NCBI RefSeq assembly: GCF_001027105.1
Contig: NZ_CP011526.1
Coordinates: 62,001-126,000, forward strand
Length of the DNA: 64,000 nt
Direction of reading: 5' to 3'
From: Staphylococcus aureus
GTDB taxonomy: Bacteria; Bacillota; Bacilli; Staphylococcales; Staphylococcaceae
The first letter of the stretch is position 1. Each line of letters begins with the position of its first letter. A program made the translations under genes and the position numbers. Shown here in pieces: positions 21,960 to 31,747 of this stretch. The notes under the pieces were generated by a model. The model did no database searches, was not told the origin of the DNA, and saw nothing but the letters and a program-made list of their open reading frames with translations.

Positions 21960-23685
21960 AGAATTAATACAACATGCAGCGTATGCGGCTATCGAACGCA
22001 TTTTAAATGAATATTTTAGAGAAGAAAATTTATATCAAGTACCACCTCAAAATCATCAATGGTCTATACAATTATCAGAGCTCGAAACTTTAACGGGTGA
22101 ATTTCGCTATTGGTCTGCGATGGGGCATCATATGTATCATCCAGAGGTATGGCTTATCGATGGAAAAAGTAAAAAAATAACAACTTATAAAGAAGCAATT
22201 GCGCGTATTTTGCAACATATGGCTCAAAGTGCAGATAATCAAACGGCAGTGCAACAACATATGGCGCAAATTATGTCTGACATCGATAATAGCATTCATC
22301 GCACGGCACGTTATTTGCAAAGTAACACAATAGACTACGTAGAGGATCGTTATATCGTTTCAGAACAATCTTTATACTTAGGTCATCCATTTCATCCGAC
22401 TCCTAAGAGTGCAAGTGGGTTTTCAGAAGCAGATTTAGAGAAATATGCACCCGAATGTCATACATCATTCCAATTGCATTATTTAGCTGTGCATCAAGAT
22501 GTTCTGCTCACGCGCTATGTAGAAGGTAAAGAAGATCAGGTTGAGAAAGTGTTGTATCAATTAGCAGACATAGATATATCAGAGATACCCAAAGATTTTA
22601 TTTTATTACCAACACATCCTTATCAAATCAATGTGTTGCGACAGCATCCACAGTATATGCAATATAGTGAACAAGGTTTAATAAAAGACCTTGGCGTTTC
22701 CGGTGATTCAGTGTACCCGACGTCTTCGGTTAGAACTGTATTTTCAAAAGCATTAAACATTTATTTAAAATTACCGATACACGTTAAAATCACTAATTTT
22801 ATACGTACGAATGACCTTGAACAGATTGAACGGACAATTGATGCCGCGCAAGTTATCGCATCAGTCAAAGATGAGGTTGAAACACCCCATTTTAAATTGA
22901 TGTTTGAAGAAGGATATCGTGCATTGTTACCGAATCCATTAGGGCAAACAGTTGAACCTGAAATGGATTTATTAACAAATAGTGCCATGATTGTTCGTGA
23001 AGGGATACCGAATTACCATGCTGATAAAGATATTCATGTATTGGCGTCATTATTTGAAACGATGCCTGATTCACCGATGTCTAAGTTATCACAAGTGATT
23101 GAGCAAAGTGGTTTAGCACCAGAAGCATGGCTTGAATGTTATTTGAATCGTACATTATTGCCGATATTAAAGCTGTTTAGTAACACAGGCATTAGTCTAG
23201 AAGCACATGTACAAAATACATTAATTGAATTAAAAGATGGCATACCCGACGTATGCTTTGTCAGAGATCTTGAAGGCATTTGTCTATCTAGAACGATTGC
23301 TACTGAAAAACAGCTTGTGCCAAATGTTGTGGCAGCATCAAGCCCTGTTGTATATGCACATGATGAAGCATGGCATCGTCTTAAATATTACGTTGTAGTA
23401 AATCACTTAGGACATTTAGTATCAACTATTGGTAAAGCGACTAGAAATGAAGTTGTGTTATGGCAACTTGTAGCGCATCGTCTTATGACTTGGAAAAAAG
23501 AATACGCGAATAACGCAGTATTTGTTGACTGTGTAGAAGATTTATATCAAACGCCGACCATTGCGGCTAAAGCGAATTTGATGAGTAAATTGAATGATTG
23601 TGGTGCAAACCCTATTTATACACATATACCAAATCCAATTTGTCATAACAAGGAGGTATCGTATTGTGAATCAAACAATTCTTAA
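21949..23685 (+). CDS. sbnE: Staphyloferrin B synthesis: NIS synthetase SbnE
   Basis: IucA/IucC-type synthetase, 578 residues, which begins assembly by joining citrate to L-Dap in the established scheme. Motifs: GHPFHPTPKS near residue 145, LLPTHPYQIN near 220, PTSSVRTV near 258 for ATP, and SLEAHVQN near 417. It starts with GTG inside the end of sbnD. It is the type A (citrate-using) member of the three synthetases here. Confidence 0.95.
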   Translation: MQNKELIQHAAYAAIERILNEYFREENLYQVPPQNHQWSIQLSELETLTGEFRYWSAMGHHMYHPEVWLIDGKSKKITTYKEAIARILQHMAQSADNQTAVQQHMAQIMSDIDNSIHRTARYLQSNTIDYVEDRYIVSEQSLYLGHPFHPTPKSASGFSEADLEKYAPECHTSFQLHYLAVHQDVLLTRYVEGKEDQVEKVLYQLADIDISEIPKDFILLPTHPYQINVLRQHPQYMQYSEQGLIKDLGVSGDSVYPTSSVRTVFSKALNIYLKLPIHVKITNFIRTNDLEQIERTIDAAQVIASVKDEVETPHFKLMFEEGYRALLPNPLGQTVEPEMDLLTNSAMIVREGIPNYHADKDIHVLASLFETMPDSPMSKLSQVIEQSGLAPEAWLECYLNRTLLPILKLFSNTGISLEAHVQNTLIELKDGIPDVCFVRDLEGICLSRTIATEKQLVPNVVAASSPVVYAHDEAWHRLKYYVVVNHLGHLVSTIGKATRNEVVLWQLVAHRLMTWKKEYANNAVFVDCVEDLYQTPTIAAKANLMSKLNDCGANPIYTHIPNPICHNKEVSYCESNNS

Positions 23686-25444
23686 TCGTGTAAAGACTAG
23701 AGTGATGCACCAACTGGTATCATCACTTATTTATGAGAATATTGTTGTGTATAAAGCGTCATATCAAGACGGTGTCGGTCATTTTACAATAGAAGGACAT
23801 GATTCAGAGTATCGTTTTACTGCTGAAAAGACACATAGCTTTGATCGTATACGTATCACATCACCAATTGAGCGTGTCGTAGGAGATGAGGCAGATACAA
23901 CAACAGACTATACACAATTATTGAGAGAGGTTGTATTTACATTTCCTAAAAATGATGAAAAGCTAGAACAATTTATTGTCGAGTTATTACAGACAGAATT
24001 AAAAGATACGCAAAGTATGCAGTATCGAGAATCAAACCCACCAGCAACACCTGAGACATTTAACGACTATGAATTTTATGCGATGGAAGGGCATCAGTAT
24101 CATCCAAGTTACAAATCACGTTTAGGATTTACGTTGAGTGATAATTTGAAATTTGGTCCTGATTTTGTACCAAACGTTAAACTGCAGTGGTTAGCTATCG
24201 ACAAAGATAAAGTAGAAACGACGGTATCAAGAAATGTTGTAGTTAACGAAATGTTACGTCAACAAGTTGGCGATAAGACTTATGAACATTTTGTACAGCA
24301 AATTGAAGCATCTGGCAAACATGTAAATGATGTTGAGATGATACCTGTACACCCATGGCAGTTTGAACATGTCATCCAAGTTGATTTGGCTGAAGAAAGG
24401 CTTAATGGCACAGTACTATGGTTAGGGGAAAGTGATGAGCTATATCACCCTCAACAATCGATTCGTACGATGTCGCCAATAGACACGACAAAATATTATT
24501 TAAAGGTACCAATAAGTATAACGAACACTTCAACGAAACGAGTGTTGGCGCCTCATACAATTGAAAATGCAGCGCAAATTACGGATTGGTTAAAGCAGAT
24601 ACAGCAACAAGATATGTATTTAAAAGATGAATTAAAGACAGTTTTTCTAGGGGAAGTCTTAGGACAGTCTTATTTAAATACACAACTTTCGCCTTATAAA
24701 CAAACTCAAGTTTATGGTGCGTTAGGTGTTATATGGCGTGAAAATATATATCATATGTTAATCGATGAAGAGGATGCGATACCATTTAATGCACTTTATG
24801 CAAGTGATAAGGATGGTGTACCATTCATTGAAAATTGGATTAAACAATATGGTTCTGAAGCTTGGACAAAGCAATTTTTAGCTGTAGCGATTCGTCCAAT
24901 GATTCATATGCTTTATTATCACGGTATTGCCTTTGAATCGCATGCACAAAATATGATGCTCATTCATGAAAATGGTTGGCCTACACGTATTGCCTTAAAA
25001 GATTTCCATGATGGTGTTCGTTTTAAGCGTGAGCATTTAAGTGAAGCTGCTTCACACCTGACATTAAAGCCAATGCCAGAAGCACATAAAAAAGTGAATA
25101 GTAATTCATTTATTGAAACAGATGACGAACGTTTAGTACGCGACTTTTTACATGATGCATTTTTCTTTATTAATATCGCCGAAATCATCTTATTTATTGA
25201 AAAGCAATATGGTATCGATGAGGAGCTGCAATGGCAATGGGTTAAAGGCATCATCGAGGCGTATCAAGAAGCATTTCCAGAGTTGAATAACTATCAACAT
25301 TTCGATTTGTTTGAACCTACGATTCAAGTTGAAAAGTTAACGACACGTCGATTATTAAGTGACTCCGAGTTAAGAATTCATCATGTTACAAATCCATTAG
25401 GTGTAGGAGGTATCAATGATGCAACAACTATCTCTGAAACATAG
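23666..25444 (+). CDS. sbnF: Staphyloferrin B synthesis: NIS synthetase SbnF
   Basis: Third IucA/IucC-family synthetase, 592 residues. GTG 23666 is chosen because it follows AAGGAGG; the open frame extends further upstream inside sbnE but without a ribosome site. Motifs: GHQYHPSYKS near residue 146, MIPVHPWQFEH near 227, QQSIRTMS near 265 and FESHAQNMM near 423. In the known pathway SbnF extends the decarboxylated citryl-Dap intermediate. It overlaps sbnE by 20 bases and sbnG by 29. Confidence 0.95.
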   Translation: MNQTILNRVKTRVMHQLVSSLIYENIVVYKASYQDGVGHFTIEGHDSEYRFTAEKTHSFDRIRITSPIERVVGDEADTTTDYTQLLREVVFTFPKNDEKLEQFIVELLQTELKDTQSMQYRESNPPATPETFNDYEFYAMEGHQYHPSYKSRLGFTLSDNLKFGPDFVPNVKLQWLAIDKDKVETTVSRNVVVNEMLRQQVGDKTYEHFVQQIEASGKHVNDVEMIPVHPWQFEHVIQVDLAEERLNGTVLWLGESDELYHPQQSIRTMSPIDTTKYYLKVPISITNTSTKRVLAPHTIENAAQITDWLKQIQQQDMYLKDELKTVFLGEVLGQSYLNTQLSPYKQTQVYGALGVIWRENIYHMLIDEEDAIPFNALYASDKDGVPFIENWIKQYGSEAWTKQFLAVAIRPMIHMLYYHGIAFESHAQNMMLIHENGWPTRIALKDFHDGVRFKREHLSEAASHLTLKPMPEAHKKVNSNSFIETDDERLVRDFLHDAFFFINIAEIILFIEKQYGIDEELQWQWVKGIIEAYQEAFPELNNYQHFDLFEPTIQVEKLTTRRLLSDSELRIHHVTNPLGVGGINDATTISET

Positions 25445-26195
25445 ATTAAACAATGGTGATTCAGTTTATGGCATTTTTAATTCTATACCGGACCCATTGA
25501 TGATCGAGGTTATCGCAGCAAGCGGGTATGACTTTGTTGTGATTGATACAGAACACGTGGCGATTAATGATGAGACACTAGCGCATTTAATTCGTGCAGC
25601 TGAAGCAGCGCATATTATACCAATTGTACGTGTCACTGCAGTGATAGATAGAGATATCATTAAAGTGTTGGATATGGGTGCGAGAGGTATTATTGTGCCA
25701 CACGTTAAAGATCGTGAGACAGTTGAGCATATTGTGAAATTAAGTCGTTATTACCCGCAAGGATTAAGAAGTTTGAATGGTGGTCGCATGGCAAGATTTG
25801 GACGTACACCATTACTTGATGCAATGGAGATGGCTAATGAGCATATTATGGTGATTGCCATGATAGAAGATGTTGAAGGGGTTATGGCCATTGACGATAT
25901 AGCACAAGTCGAAGGTTTAGACATGATAGTCGAAGGTGCCGCAGATTTATCGCAGTCACTTGGCATACCATGGCAAACGCGTGATGATCAAGTAACATCA
26001 CATGTTCAACATATTTTTGAAGTTGTGAATGCACATGGTAAACATTTTTGTGCATTACCACGTGAAGATGAAGATATTGCAAAATGGCAGGCACAAGGTG
26101 TACAAACATTTATTTTAGGTGATGATCGCGGAAAAATATATCGCCATTTAAGTGCATCTCTAGCGACGTCTAAACAGAAAGGGGATGAAGGCTAA
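25416..26195 (+). CDS. sbnG: Staphyloferrin B-dedicated citrate synthase SbnG
   Basis: HpcH/HpaI (class II aldolase) family member, 259 residues, that makes citrate from oxaloacetate and acetyl-CoA specifically for the siderophore. This lets the pathway work when the TCA-cycle synthase is repressed. Metal/substrate segments are seen in VVIDTEHVAIND near residue 39, RGIIVPHVKD near 89 and EGAADLSQSLG near 171. The start has paired ATGs behind AGGAGG. It overlaps the 3' end of sbnF. Confidence 0.94.
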   Translation: MMQQLSLKHRLNNGDSVYGIFNSIPDPLMIEVIAASGYDFVVIDTEHVAINDETLAHLIRAAEAAHIIPIVRVTAVIDRDIIKVLDMGARGIIVPHVKDRETVEHIVKLSRYYPQGLRSLNGGRMARFGRTPLLDAMEMANEHIMVIAMIEDVEGVMAIDDIAQVEGLDMIVEGAADLSQSLGIPWQTRDDQVTSHVQHIFEVVNAHGKHFCALPREDEDIAKWQAQGVQTFILGDDRGKIYRHLSASLATSKQKGDEG

Positions 26196-27397
26196 TGCGT
26201 ATAGTTCAACCTGTTATTGAACAATTAAAAGCACAATCTCATCCAGTTTGTCATTATATCTATGATTTAGTCGGACTGGAACATCATTTGCAACATATTA
26301 CATCGTCATTGCCGAGTAATTGTCAAATGTACTATGCAATGAAAGCAAATAGTGAACGAAAAATCCTAGATACAATTAGTCAGTATGTTGAAGGATTCGA
26401 AGTTGCATCTCAAGGTGAAATAGCAAAAGGTCTTGCTTTTAAACCAGCAAATCATATTATTTTTGGTGGCCCTGGTAAGACAGACGAGGAACTAAGATAT
26501 GCAGTAAGTGAAGGTGTTCAGCGTATTCATGTTGAAAGTATGCATGAATTACAACGGCTAAATGCCATCTTAGAAGATGAAGATAAGACACAACACATTT
26601 TATTGCGTGTTAATTTAGCAGGACCATTTCCCAATGCAACGTTGCATATGGCAGGACGCCCAACACAATTTGGTATTTCTGAAGACGAAGTTGATGATGT
26701 CATTGAAGCTGCGCTCGCAATGCCAAAGATTCATCTAGATGGATTTCATTTTCATTCTATTTCTAACAATTTAGACTCGAATTTACATGTCGATGTAGTG
26801 AAACTTTATTTTAAAAAAGCAAAGGCATGGTCTGAAAAACATCGATTTCCACTCAAACATATCAATCTTGGTGGTGGCATAGGCGTTAACTATGCAGATT
26901 TAACTAACCAATTTGAATGGGATAATTTTGTAGAACGTTTTAAAACACTTATCGTTGAGCAAGAAATGGAAGATGTGACATTGAACTTTGAATGTGGGCG
27001 CTTTATTGTGGCACATATTGGTTACTATGTGACAGAAGTGCTAGACATTAAGAAAGTACATGGTGCTTGGTATGCCATATTAAGAGGAGGTACGCAACAA
27101 TTTAGACTGCCGGTATCTTGGCAACATAACCATCCTTTTGACATTTATCGCTATAAGGACAATCCATATTCATTTGAAAAAGTTTCAATTTCGAGACAGG
27201 ACACAACGTTAGTCGGTCAATTATGTACACCGAAAGATGTCTTTGCTAGAGAAGTACAGATAGACGCAATCAGTACAGGCGACGTTATTGTTTTCAAATA
27301 TGCAGGTGCATACGGATGGTCTATTTCACATCACGATTTCTTAAGCCATCCACATCCTGAATTTATTTATTTAACACAAACAAAGGAGGATGAATAA
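26195..27397 (+). CDS. sbnH: Staphyloferrin B synthesis: PLP-dependent decarboxylase SbnH
   Basis: Fold-type III (alanine-racemase-like, diaminopimelate/ornithine decarboxylase group) enzyme, 400 residues. It decarboxylates the citryl-Dap intermediate to release an ethylenediamine unit. The PLP lysine is Lys50 in YYAMKANSE, the family HxH...GGG region is FHFHSISNN...NLGGGIGV, and the second-subunit motif FECGRFIV is near residue 266. The ATG overlaps the sbnG stop by one base (TAATG). Confidence 0.95.
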   Translation: MRIVQPVIEQLKAQSHPVCHYIYDLVGLEHHLQHITSSLPSNCQMYYAMKANSERKILDTISQYVEGFEVASQGEIAKGLAFKPANHIIFGGPGKTDEELRYAVSEGVQRIHVESMHELQRLNAILEDEDKTQHILLRVNLAGPFPNATLHMAGRPTQFGISEDEVDDVIEAALAMPKIHLDGFHFHSISNNLDSNLHVDVVKLYFKKAKAWSEKHRFPLKHINLGGGIGVNYADLTNQFEWDNFVERFKTLIVEQEMEDVTLNFECGRFIVAHIGYYVTEVLDIKKVHGAWYAILRGGTQQFRLPVSWQHNHPFDIYRYKDNPYSFEKVSISRQDTTLVGQLCTPKDVFAREVQIDAISTGDVIVFKYAGAYGWSISHHDFLSHPHPEFIYLTQTKEDE

Positions 27398-27400
27398 CTA

Positions 27401-28165
27401 TTGAATCATATTCATGAACATTTAAAATTGGTACCAGTAGATAAGATTGATCTTCACGAAACATTCGAACCTTTAAGATTGGAAAAAACGAAAAGTAGTA
27501 TTGAAGCAGATGATTTTATACGTCATCCTATTTTAGTGACAGCGATGCAACATGGTAGATATATGGTTATAGATGGTGTGCATCGGTATACAAGTTTGAA
27601 AGCGTTAGGATGTAAGAAAGTTCCAGTGCAAGAAATCCATGAAACACAATATTCAATTAGTACATGGCAACATAAAGTTCCATTTGGTGTGTGGTGGGAA
27701 ACGTTACAACAAGAACATCGCTTGCCATGGACTACTGAGACAAGACAAGAAGCGCCATTTATTACAATGTGTCATGGTGATACAGAACAATATTTGTATA
27801 CAAAAGATTTAGGCGAAGCACATTTTCAAGTATGGGAAAAGGTTGTCGCAAGTTATAGTGGTTGTTGTTCTGTAGAGAGAATTGCACAAGGTACATATCC
27901 TTGTCTTTCTCAACAAGATGTACTCATGAAGTATCAGCCATTGAGTTATAAGGAAATTGAAGCGGTTGTTCATAAAGGGGAAACTGTGCCAGCAGGTGTG
28001 ACACGCTTTAATATTTCAGGACGATGTCTTAATCTTCAAGTACCACTGGCATTACTTAAACAAGATGATGATGTTGAACAACTGCGCAATTGGAAGCAGT
28101 TTTTAGCAGATAAGTTTGCCAATATGAGATGCTATACTGAAAAAGTATACTTGGTGGAGCAATAG
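27401..28165 (+). CDS. sbnI: SbnI: ParB/Srx-like serine kinase and heme-responsive regulator
   Basis: 254 residues with an N-terminal ParB/sulfiredoxin-type fold (IEADDFIRHPILVTAM, then YMVIDGVHRYTSLKALG, the nucleotide-binding GxHR-type motif). SbnI is known both to phosphorylate free L-serine to O-phosphoserine, the SbnA substrate, and to act as a heme-sensing regulator of sbn transcription. The TTG start lies 11 bases after AAAGGAGG. Last gene of the operon, followed by a terminator. Confidence 0.92.
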   Translation: MNHIHEHLKLVPVDKIDLHETFEPLRLEKTKSSIEADDFIRHPILVTAMQHGRYMVIDGVHRYTSLKALGCKKVPVQEIHETQYSISTWQHKVPFGVWWETLQQEHRLPWTTETRQEAPFITMCHGDTEQYLYTKDLGEAHFQVWEKVVASYSGCCSVERIAQGTYPCLSQQDVLMKYQPLSYKEIEAVVHKGETVPAGVTRFNISGRCLNLQVPLALLKQDDDVEQLRNWKQFLADKFANMRCYTEKVYLVEQ

Positions 28166-28238
28166 TTTTACTGTGATGTTGAGGGAAATATGATGATTTA
28201 GCGTATTGATAGCGAAAATATAATAAAACAATATAGTG

Positions 28239-28284
28239 TGGAGAACTTTTGATATTTTATAAATATTGAAGTTCTCCATTTTTG
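28239..28284 (+). terminator. Rho-independent terminator of the sbn operon
   Basis: TGGAGAACTT (28239-28248) pairs perfectly with AAGTTCTCCA (28269-28278), followed by TTTTTG. Confidence 0.9.
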
Positions 28285-28322
28285 TATTTTGCATATAAAA
28301 ATTAAATAAAATAAGGTATATT

Positions 28323-28813
28323 AAGGTAAAGTATAAATTTTAAATAAATGGGGAATGAGTATGAGCTCAATTATAGGAAAAATAGCAATTTGGATAGGCA
28401 TCGTAGCTCAAATATATTTTAGTGTCGTTTTTGTTAGGATGATATCTATTAATATTGCTGGAGGATCTGATTACGAAACAATTTTTTTATTAGGATTAAT
28501 ATTGGCTCTTTTCACTGTTTTACCAACCATCTTTACTGCGATTTATATGGAAAGTTACTCTGTAATCGGAGGTGCACTTTTTATTGTTTATGCTATTATT
28601 GCACTGTGTTTATATAATTTCCTTTCGTCAATTTTATGGCTGATTGGTGGTATTTTGCTGATTTGGAATAAATACTCAAAAGATGAATCGACAGACGAAA
28701 ATGAAAAAGTTGATATTGAAAGTACAGAGAATCAATTTGAATCTAAAGATAAAATCACTAAAGAATAAAGAGAATATTTAAGGTAAAGTATAAATTTTAA
28801 ATAAATGGGGAAT
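28323..28813 (+). repeat. 34-base direct repeat serving as leader of two adjacent genes
   Basis: The same 34 bases, beginning AAGGTAAAGTATAAATT and ending AAATGGGGAAT, occur at 28323-28356 and 28780-28813, directly in front of the two membrane-protein genes. It contains the GGGG ribosome site. This indicates duplication of a gene with its leader. Confidence 0.85.
28361..28768 (+). CDS. Small membrane protein with acidic tail (first of a tandem pair)
   Basis: 135 residues with four hydrophobic segments (to about residue 105), then a charged tail rich in Asp/Glu/Lys (YSKDESTDENEKVD). ATG 28361 (MSSIIGKIAIWIG) is preferred over ATG 28355, which sits one base from the GGGG ribosome site. The pattern resembles DUF4064-type Gram-positive membrane proteins, but I do not assign a function. 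It shares helix pattern and leader with the next gene. Confidence 0.7.
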   Translation: MSSIIGKIAIWIGIVAQIYFSVVFVRMISINIAGGSDYETIFLLGLILALFTVLPTIFTAIYMESYSVIGGALFIVYAIIALCLYNFLSSILWLIGGILLIWNKYSKDESTDENEKVDIESTENQFESKDKITKE

Positions 28814-29443
28814 AGACATGGAAAAAATGTAGAAAAATCATTCATAAAGATAGGTTTATATTTTCAAATAGCTTATATAGTACTCATGGCTATAACTTTA
28901 TGTGGGTTTGTAATTTGCTATGGACTAATTTTCGGCCTTTTCTATTTATTATCAGGTAGCAGAGCTGATTATTTAATAGTAACAATAGTTATATCGGCAA
29001 TAATTTCTATATTTGTAATTATACTTTCAATCGTACCTGTCATCGTATTGGCATCTGACTTATTTAAAGAAAGGATTTCAAAAGGTGTCATATTAATTGT
29101 ATTGGCTATTATCGCTTTAGTATTATGCAACTTTGTATCTGCAATACTCTGGTTTGTTTCAGCCATATCTATTTTAGGTAGAAAAAAATTAGTAGCTGCA
29201 GCAGATACTACCACTATTCAAAAAAGTAAAGGGAACGCAAATCAAGCATCACATAAAGACACGTGTAAAAAGGAACTTGATAGTCAAGACATGATGGAAC
29301 ATCCTGAGGTTAAAAATCCCACGACTAAAAACCTTGAAGGATTTAACGAAGAAATACATAAAGATGAAGCTACAACTAAAGTTGTCAGTGATAACACGGA
29401 ACCGCCTATTGAATCAAAAGACCATGTCTCGAAAAAAGATTGA
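28805..29443 (+). CDS. Small membrane protein, paralogue of the preceding gene; start possibly frameshifted
   Basis: Up to 212 residues: four hydrophobic segments, then a long polar tail (AADTTTIQKSKGNANQASHK and onward). The only in-frame ATG near the beginning (28805) lies inside the duplicated leader and overlaps the GGGG site, so it is poorly placed. The well-placed ATG at 28818 reads Met-Glu-Lys-Met-stop. One extra A in the A6 tract 28822-28827 would make it read MEKNVEKSFIKIG in frame with the rest. The gene may therefore be off, or phase-switched by slippage, in this sequence. Confidence 0.55.
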   Translation: MGNRHGKNVEKSFIKIGLYFQIAYIVLMAITLCGFVICYGLIFGLFYLLSGSRADYLIVTIVISAIISIFVIILSIVPVIVLASDLFKERISKGVILIVLAIIALVLCNFVSAILWFVSAISILGRKKLVAAADTTTIQKSKGNANQASHKDTCKKELDSQDMMEHPEVKNPTTKNLEGFNEEIHKDEATTKVVSDNTEPPIESKDHVSKKD

Positions 29444-29506
29444 TGACAAACTAATCGAGAGACTTAAAAAAATAATATTCAACATAAGAACTTTTAAAAC
29501 GACATT

Positions 29507-29542
29507 TAAACGCATTGCCAATCACTAATGGTAGTGCGTTTA
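29507..29542. other. Strong hairpin before butA
   Basis: TAAACGCATTGCCA (29507-29520) pairs along its full length with TGGTAGTGCGTTTA (29529-29542), counting G-T pairs. There is no T run after it on the plus strand, so it is a weak candidate terminator or a processing/stability hairpin. Confidence 0.45.
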
Positions 29543-29654
29543 ACTATACCTTAAATATCTGAATATTTTGTTAAATGGAGCTACCTTTGTTGTACTATTC
29601 AAATGAAGAGGAGTAAAATGTAATTAAAGGAAAGAAATTTGAGGAGTGATCTTT

Positions 29655-30431
29655 ATGACAAACAACAAAGTAGCATTAGTAACTGGCGGAGCACAAGGGA
29701 TTGGTTTTAAAATTGCAGAACGTTTAGTGGAAGATGGTTTCAAAGTAGCAGTTGTTGATTTCAATGAAGAAGGGGCAAAAGCAGCTGCACTTAAATTATC
29801 AAGTGATGGTACAAAAGCTATTGCTATCAAAGCAGATGTATCAAACCGTGATGATGTATTTAACGCAGTAAGACAAACTGCCGCGCAATTTGGCGATTTC
29901 CATGTCATGGTTAACAATGCCGGCCTTGGACCAACAACACCAATCGATACAATTACTGAAGAACAGTTTAAAACAGTATATGGCGTGAACGTTGCAGGTG
30001 TGCTATGGGGTATTCAAGCCGCACATGAACAATTTAAAAAATTCAATCATGGCGGTAAAATTATCAATGCAACATCTCAAGCAGGCGTTGAGGGTAACCC
30101 AGGCTTGTCTTTATATTGCAGTACAAAATTCGCAGTGCGAGGTTTAACACAAGTAGCCGCACAAGATTTAGCGTCTGAAGGTATTACTGTGAATGCATTC
30201 GCACCTGGTATCGTTCAAACACCAATGATGGAAAGTATCGCAGTGGCAACAGCCGAAGAAGCAGGTAAACCTGAAGCATGGGGTTGGGAACAATTTACAA
30301 GTCAGATTGCTTTGGGCAGAGTTTCTCAACCAGAAGATGTTTCAAATGTAGTGAGCTTCTTAGCTGGTAAAGACTCTGATTACATTACTGGACAAACAAT
30401 TATTGTAGATGGTGGTATGAGATTCCGTTAA
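29655..30431 (+). CDS. butA: meso-2,3-butanediol dehydrogenase / diacetyl (acetoin) reductase
   Basis: NAD(H)-dependent short-chain dehydrogenase, 258 residues, interconverting diacetyl, acetoin and butanediol to regenerate NAD during fermentation. The cofactor loop [12 protein letters not shown] is at residues 9-20. NNAG appears in the fourth strand region, and the catalytic Ser/Tyr/Lys set is visible in ATSQAGV and YCSTKFA. ATG 29655 follows TTGAGGAG; a GTG at 29646 overlaps that site and is rejected. Its own terminator follows. Confidence 0.92.
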
Positions 30432-30775
30432 TAATCATCCACTAATGATAAATAAATCCTTATTGTTAAGTTTAATCACTTAGCAGTAAGGATTTTTTAG
30501 TGCACTTAGAAGGGAGTGTATTGGTAGAAAATTAATAAGCGAAGTTCTTAAGTGAGTTATGATGTCACAGTCTAATGCATCAGTTGAAAGCATTATTAGT
30601 ATTAACACACCCAAGATATTATAAAACATCACAAAAACACCACTATCTAATTTATCTCAATAAAAATTCACAAAGTTATCTCATTTTATTTTTATAAATA
30701 AAAAATATCGATAAAAAGCTTACAATACTTTATGTTTTTATGATATATTTTTAATGTATAAATGAGGTGGAAGAT
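30432..30775. other. Intergenic region before the second polysaccharide cluster
   Basis: Contains the butA terminator, then a very AT-rich stretch (30650-30760) that must hold the promoter of the 30776-36417 cluster. No clear -35/-10 pair or ORF stands out. Confidence 0.5.
30454..30498 (+). terminator. Rho-independent terminator of butA
   Basis: AAATCCTTA (30454-30462) pairs with TAAGGATTT (30487-30495), followed by a T run. Confidence 0.85.
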
Positions 30776-31747
30776 TTGGAAAGAGTTTTGATAACTGGTG
30801 GGGCTGGTTTTATTGGGTCGCATTTAGTAGATGATTTACAACAAGATTATGATGTTTATGTTCTAGATAACTATAGAACAGGTAAACGAGAAAATATTAA
30901 AAGTTTGGCTGACGATCATGTGTTTGAATTAGATATTCGTGAATATGATGCAGTTGAACAAATCATGAAGACATATCAATTTGATTATGTTATTCATTTA
31001 GCAGCATTAGTTAGTGTTGCTGAGTCGGTTGAGAAACCTATCTTATCTCAAGAAATAAACGTCGTAGCAACATTAAGATTGTTAGAAATCATTAAAAAAT
31101 ATAATAATCATATAAAACGTTTTATCTTTGCTTCGTCAGCAGCTGTTTATGGTGATCTTCCTGATTTGCCTAAAAGTGATCAATCATTAATCTTACCATT
31201 ATCACCATATGCAATAGATAAATATTACGGCGAACGGACGACATTAAATTATTGTTCGTTATATAACATACCAACAGCGGTTGTTAAATTTTTTAATGTA
31301 TTTGGGCCAAGACAGGATCCTAAGTCACAATATTCAGGTGTGATTTCAAAGATGTTCGATTCATTTGAGCATAACAAGCCATTTACATTTTTTGGTGACG
31401 GACTGCAAACTAGAGATTTTGTATATGTATATGATGTTGTTCAATCTGTACGCTTAATTATGGAACACAAAGATGCAATTGGACACGGTTATAACATTGG
31501 TACAGGCACTTTTACTAATTTATTAGAGGTTTATCGTATTATTGGTGAATTATATGGAAAATCAGTCGAGCATGAATTTAAAGAAGCACGAAAAGGAGAT
31601 ATTAAGCATTCTTATGCAGATATTTCTAACTTAAAGGCATTAGGATTTGTTCCTAAATATACAGTAGAAACAGGTTTAAAGGATTACTTTAATTTTGAGG
31701 TAGATAATATTGAAGAAGTTACAGCTAAAGAAGTGGAAATGTCGTGA
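30776..31747 (+). CDS. NAD-dependent sugar-nucleotide epimerase (GalE/WbpP-like)
   Basis: Extended short-chain dehydrogenase acting on a UDP-sugar, 323 residues. The N-terminal NAD loop ITGGAGFIGSHL is at residues 6-17, the Ser of FASSAAVYG precedes the catalytic Tyr-x-x-x-Lys in SPYAIDKYYGE, and the sugar-nucleotide segment FFNVFGPRQDP is present. TTG 30776 is the start, since the upstream GTG lies within the GAGGTGG ribosome site. It heads a five-gene polysaccharide cluster and probably supplies a UDP-Gal or UDP-GalNAc type precursor; the exact substrate cannot be read. Confidence 0.85.
   Translation: MERVLITGGAGFIGSHLVDDLQQDYDVYVLDNYRTGKRENIKSLADDHVFELDIREYDAVEQIMKTYQFDYVIHLAALVSVAESVEKPILSQEINVVATLRLLEIIKKYNNHIKRFIFASSAAVYGDLPDLPKSDQSLILPLSPYAIDKYYGERTTLNYCSLYNIPTAVVKFFNVFGPRQDPKSQYSGVISKMFDSFEHNKPFTFFGDGLQTRDFVYVYDVVQSVRLIMEHKDAIGHGYNIGTGTFTNLLEVYRIIGELYGKSVEHEFKEARKGDIKHSYADISNLKALGFVPKYTVETGLKDYFNFEVDNIEEVTAKEVEMS

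Noticed and set aside
23594..23665. Longer N-terminus for sbnF
   Set aside because: No ribosome site for the upstream start; GTG 23666 follows AAGGAGG and gives the family length of 592.
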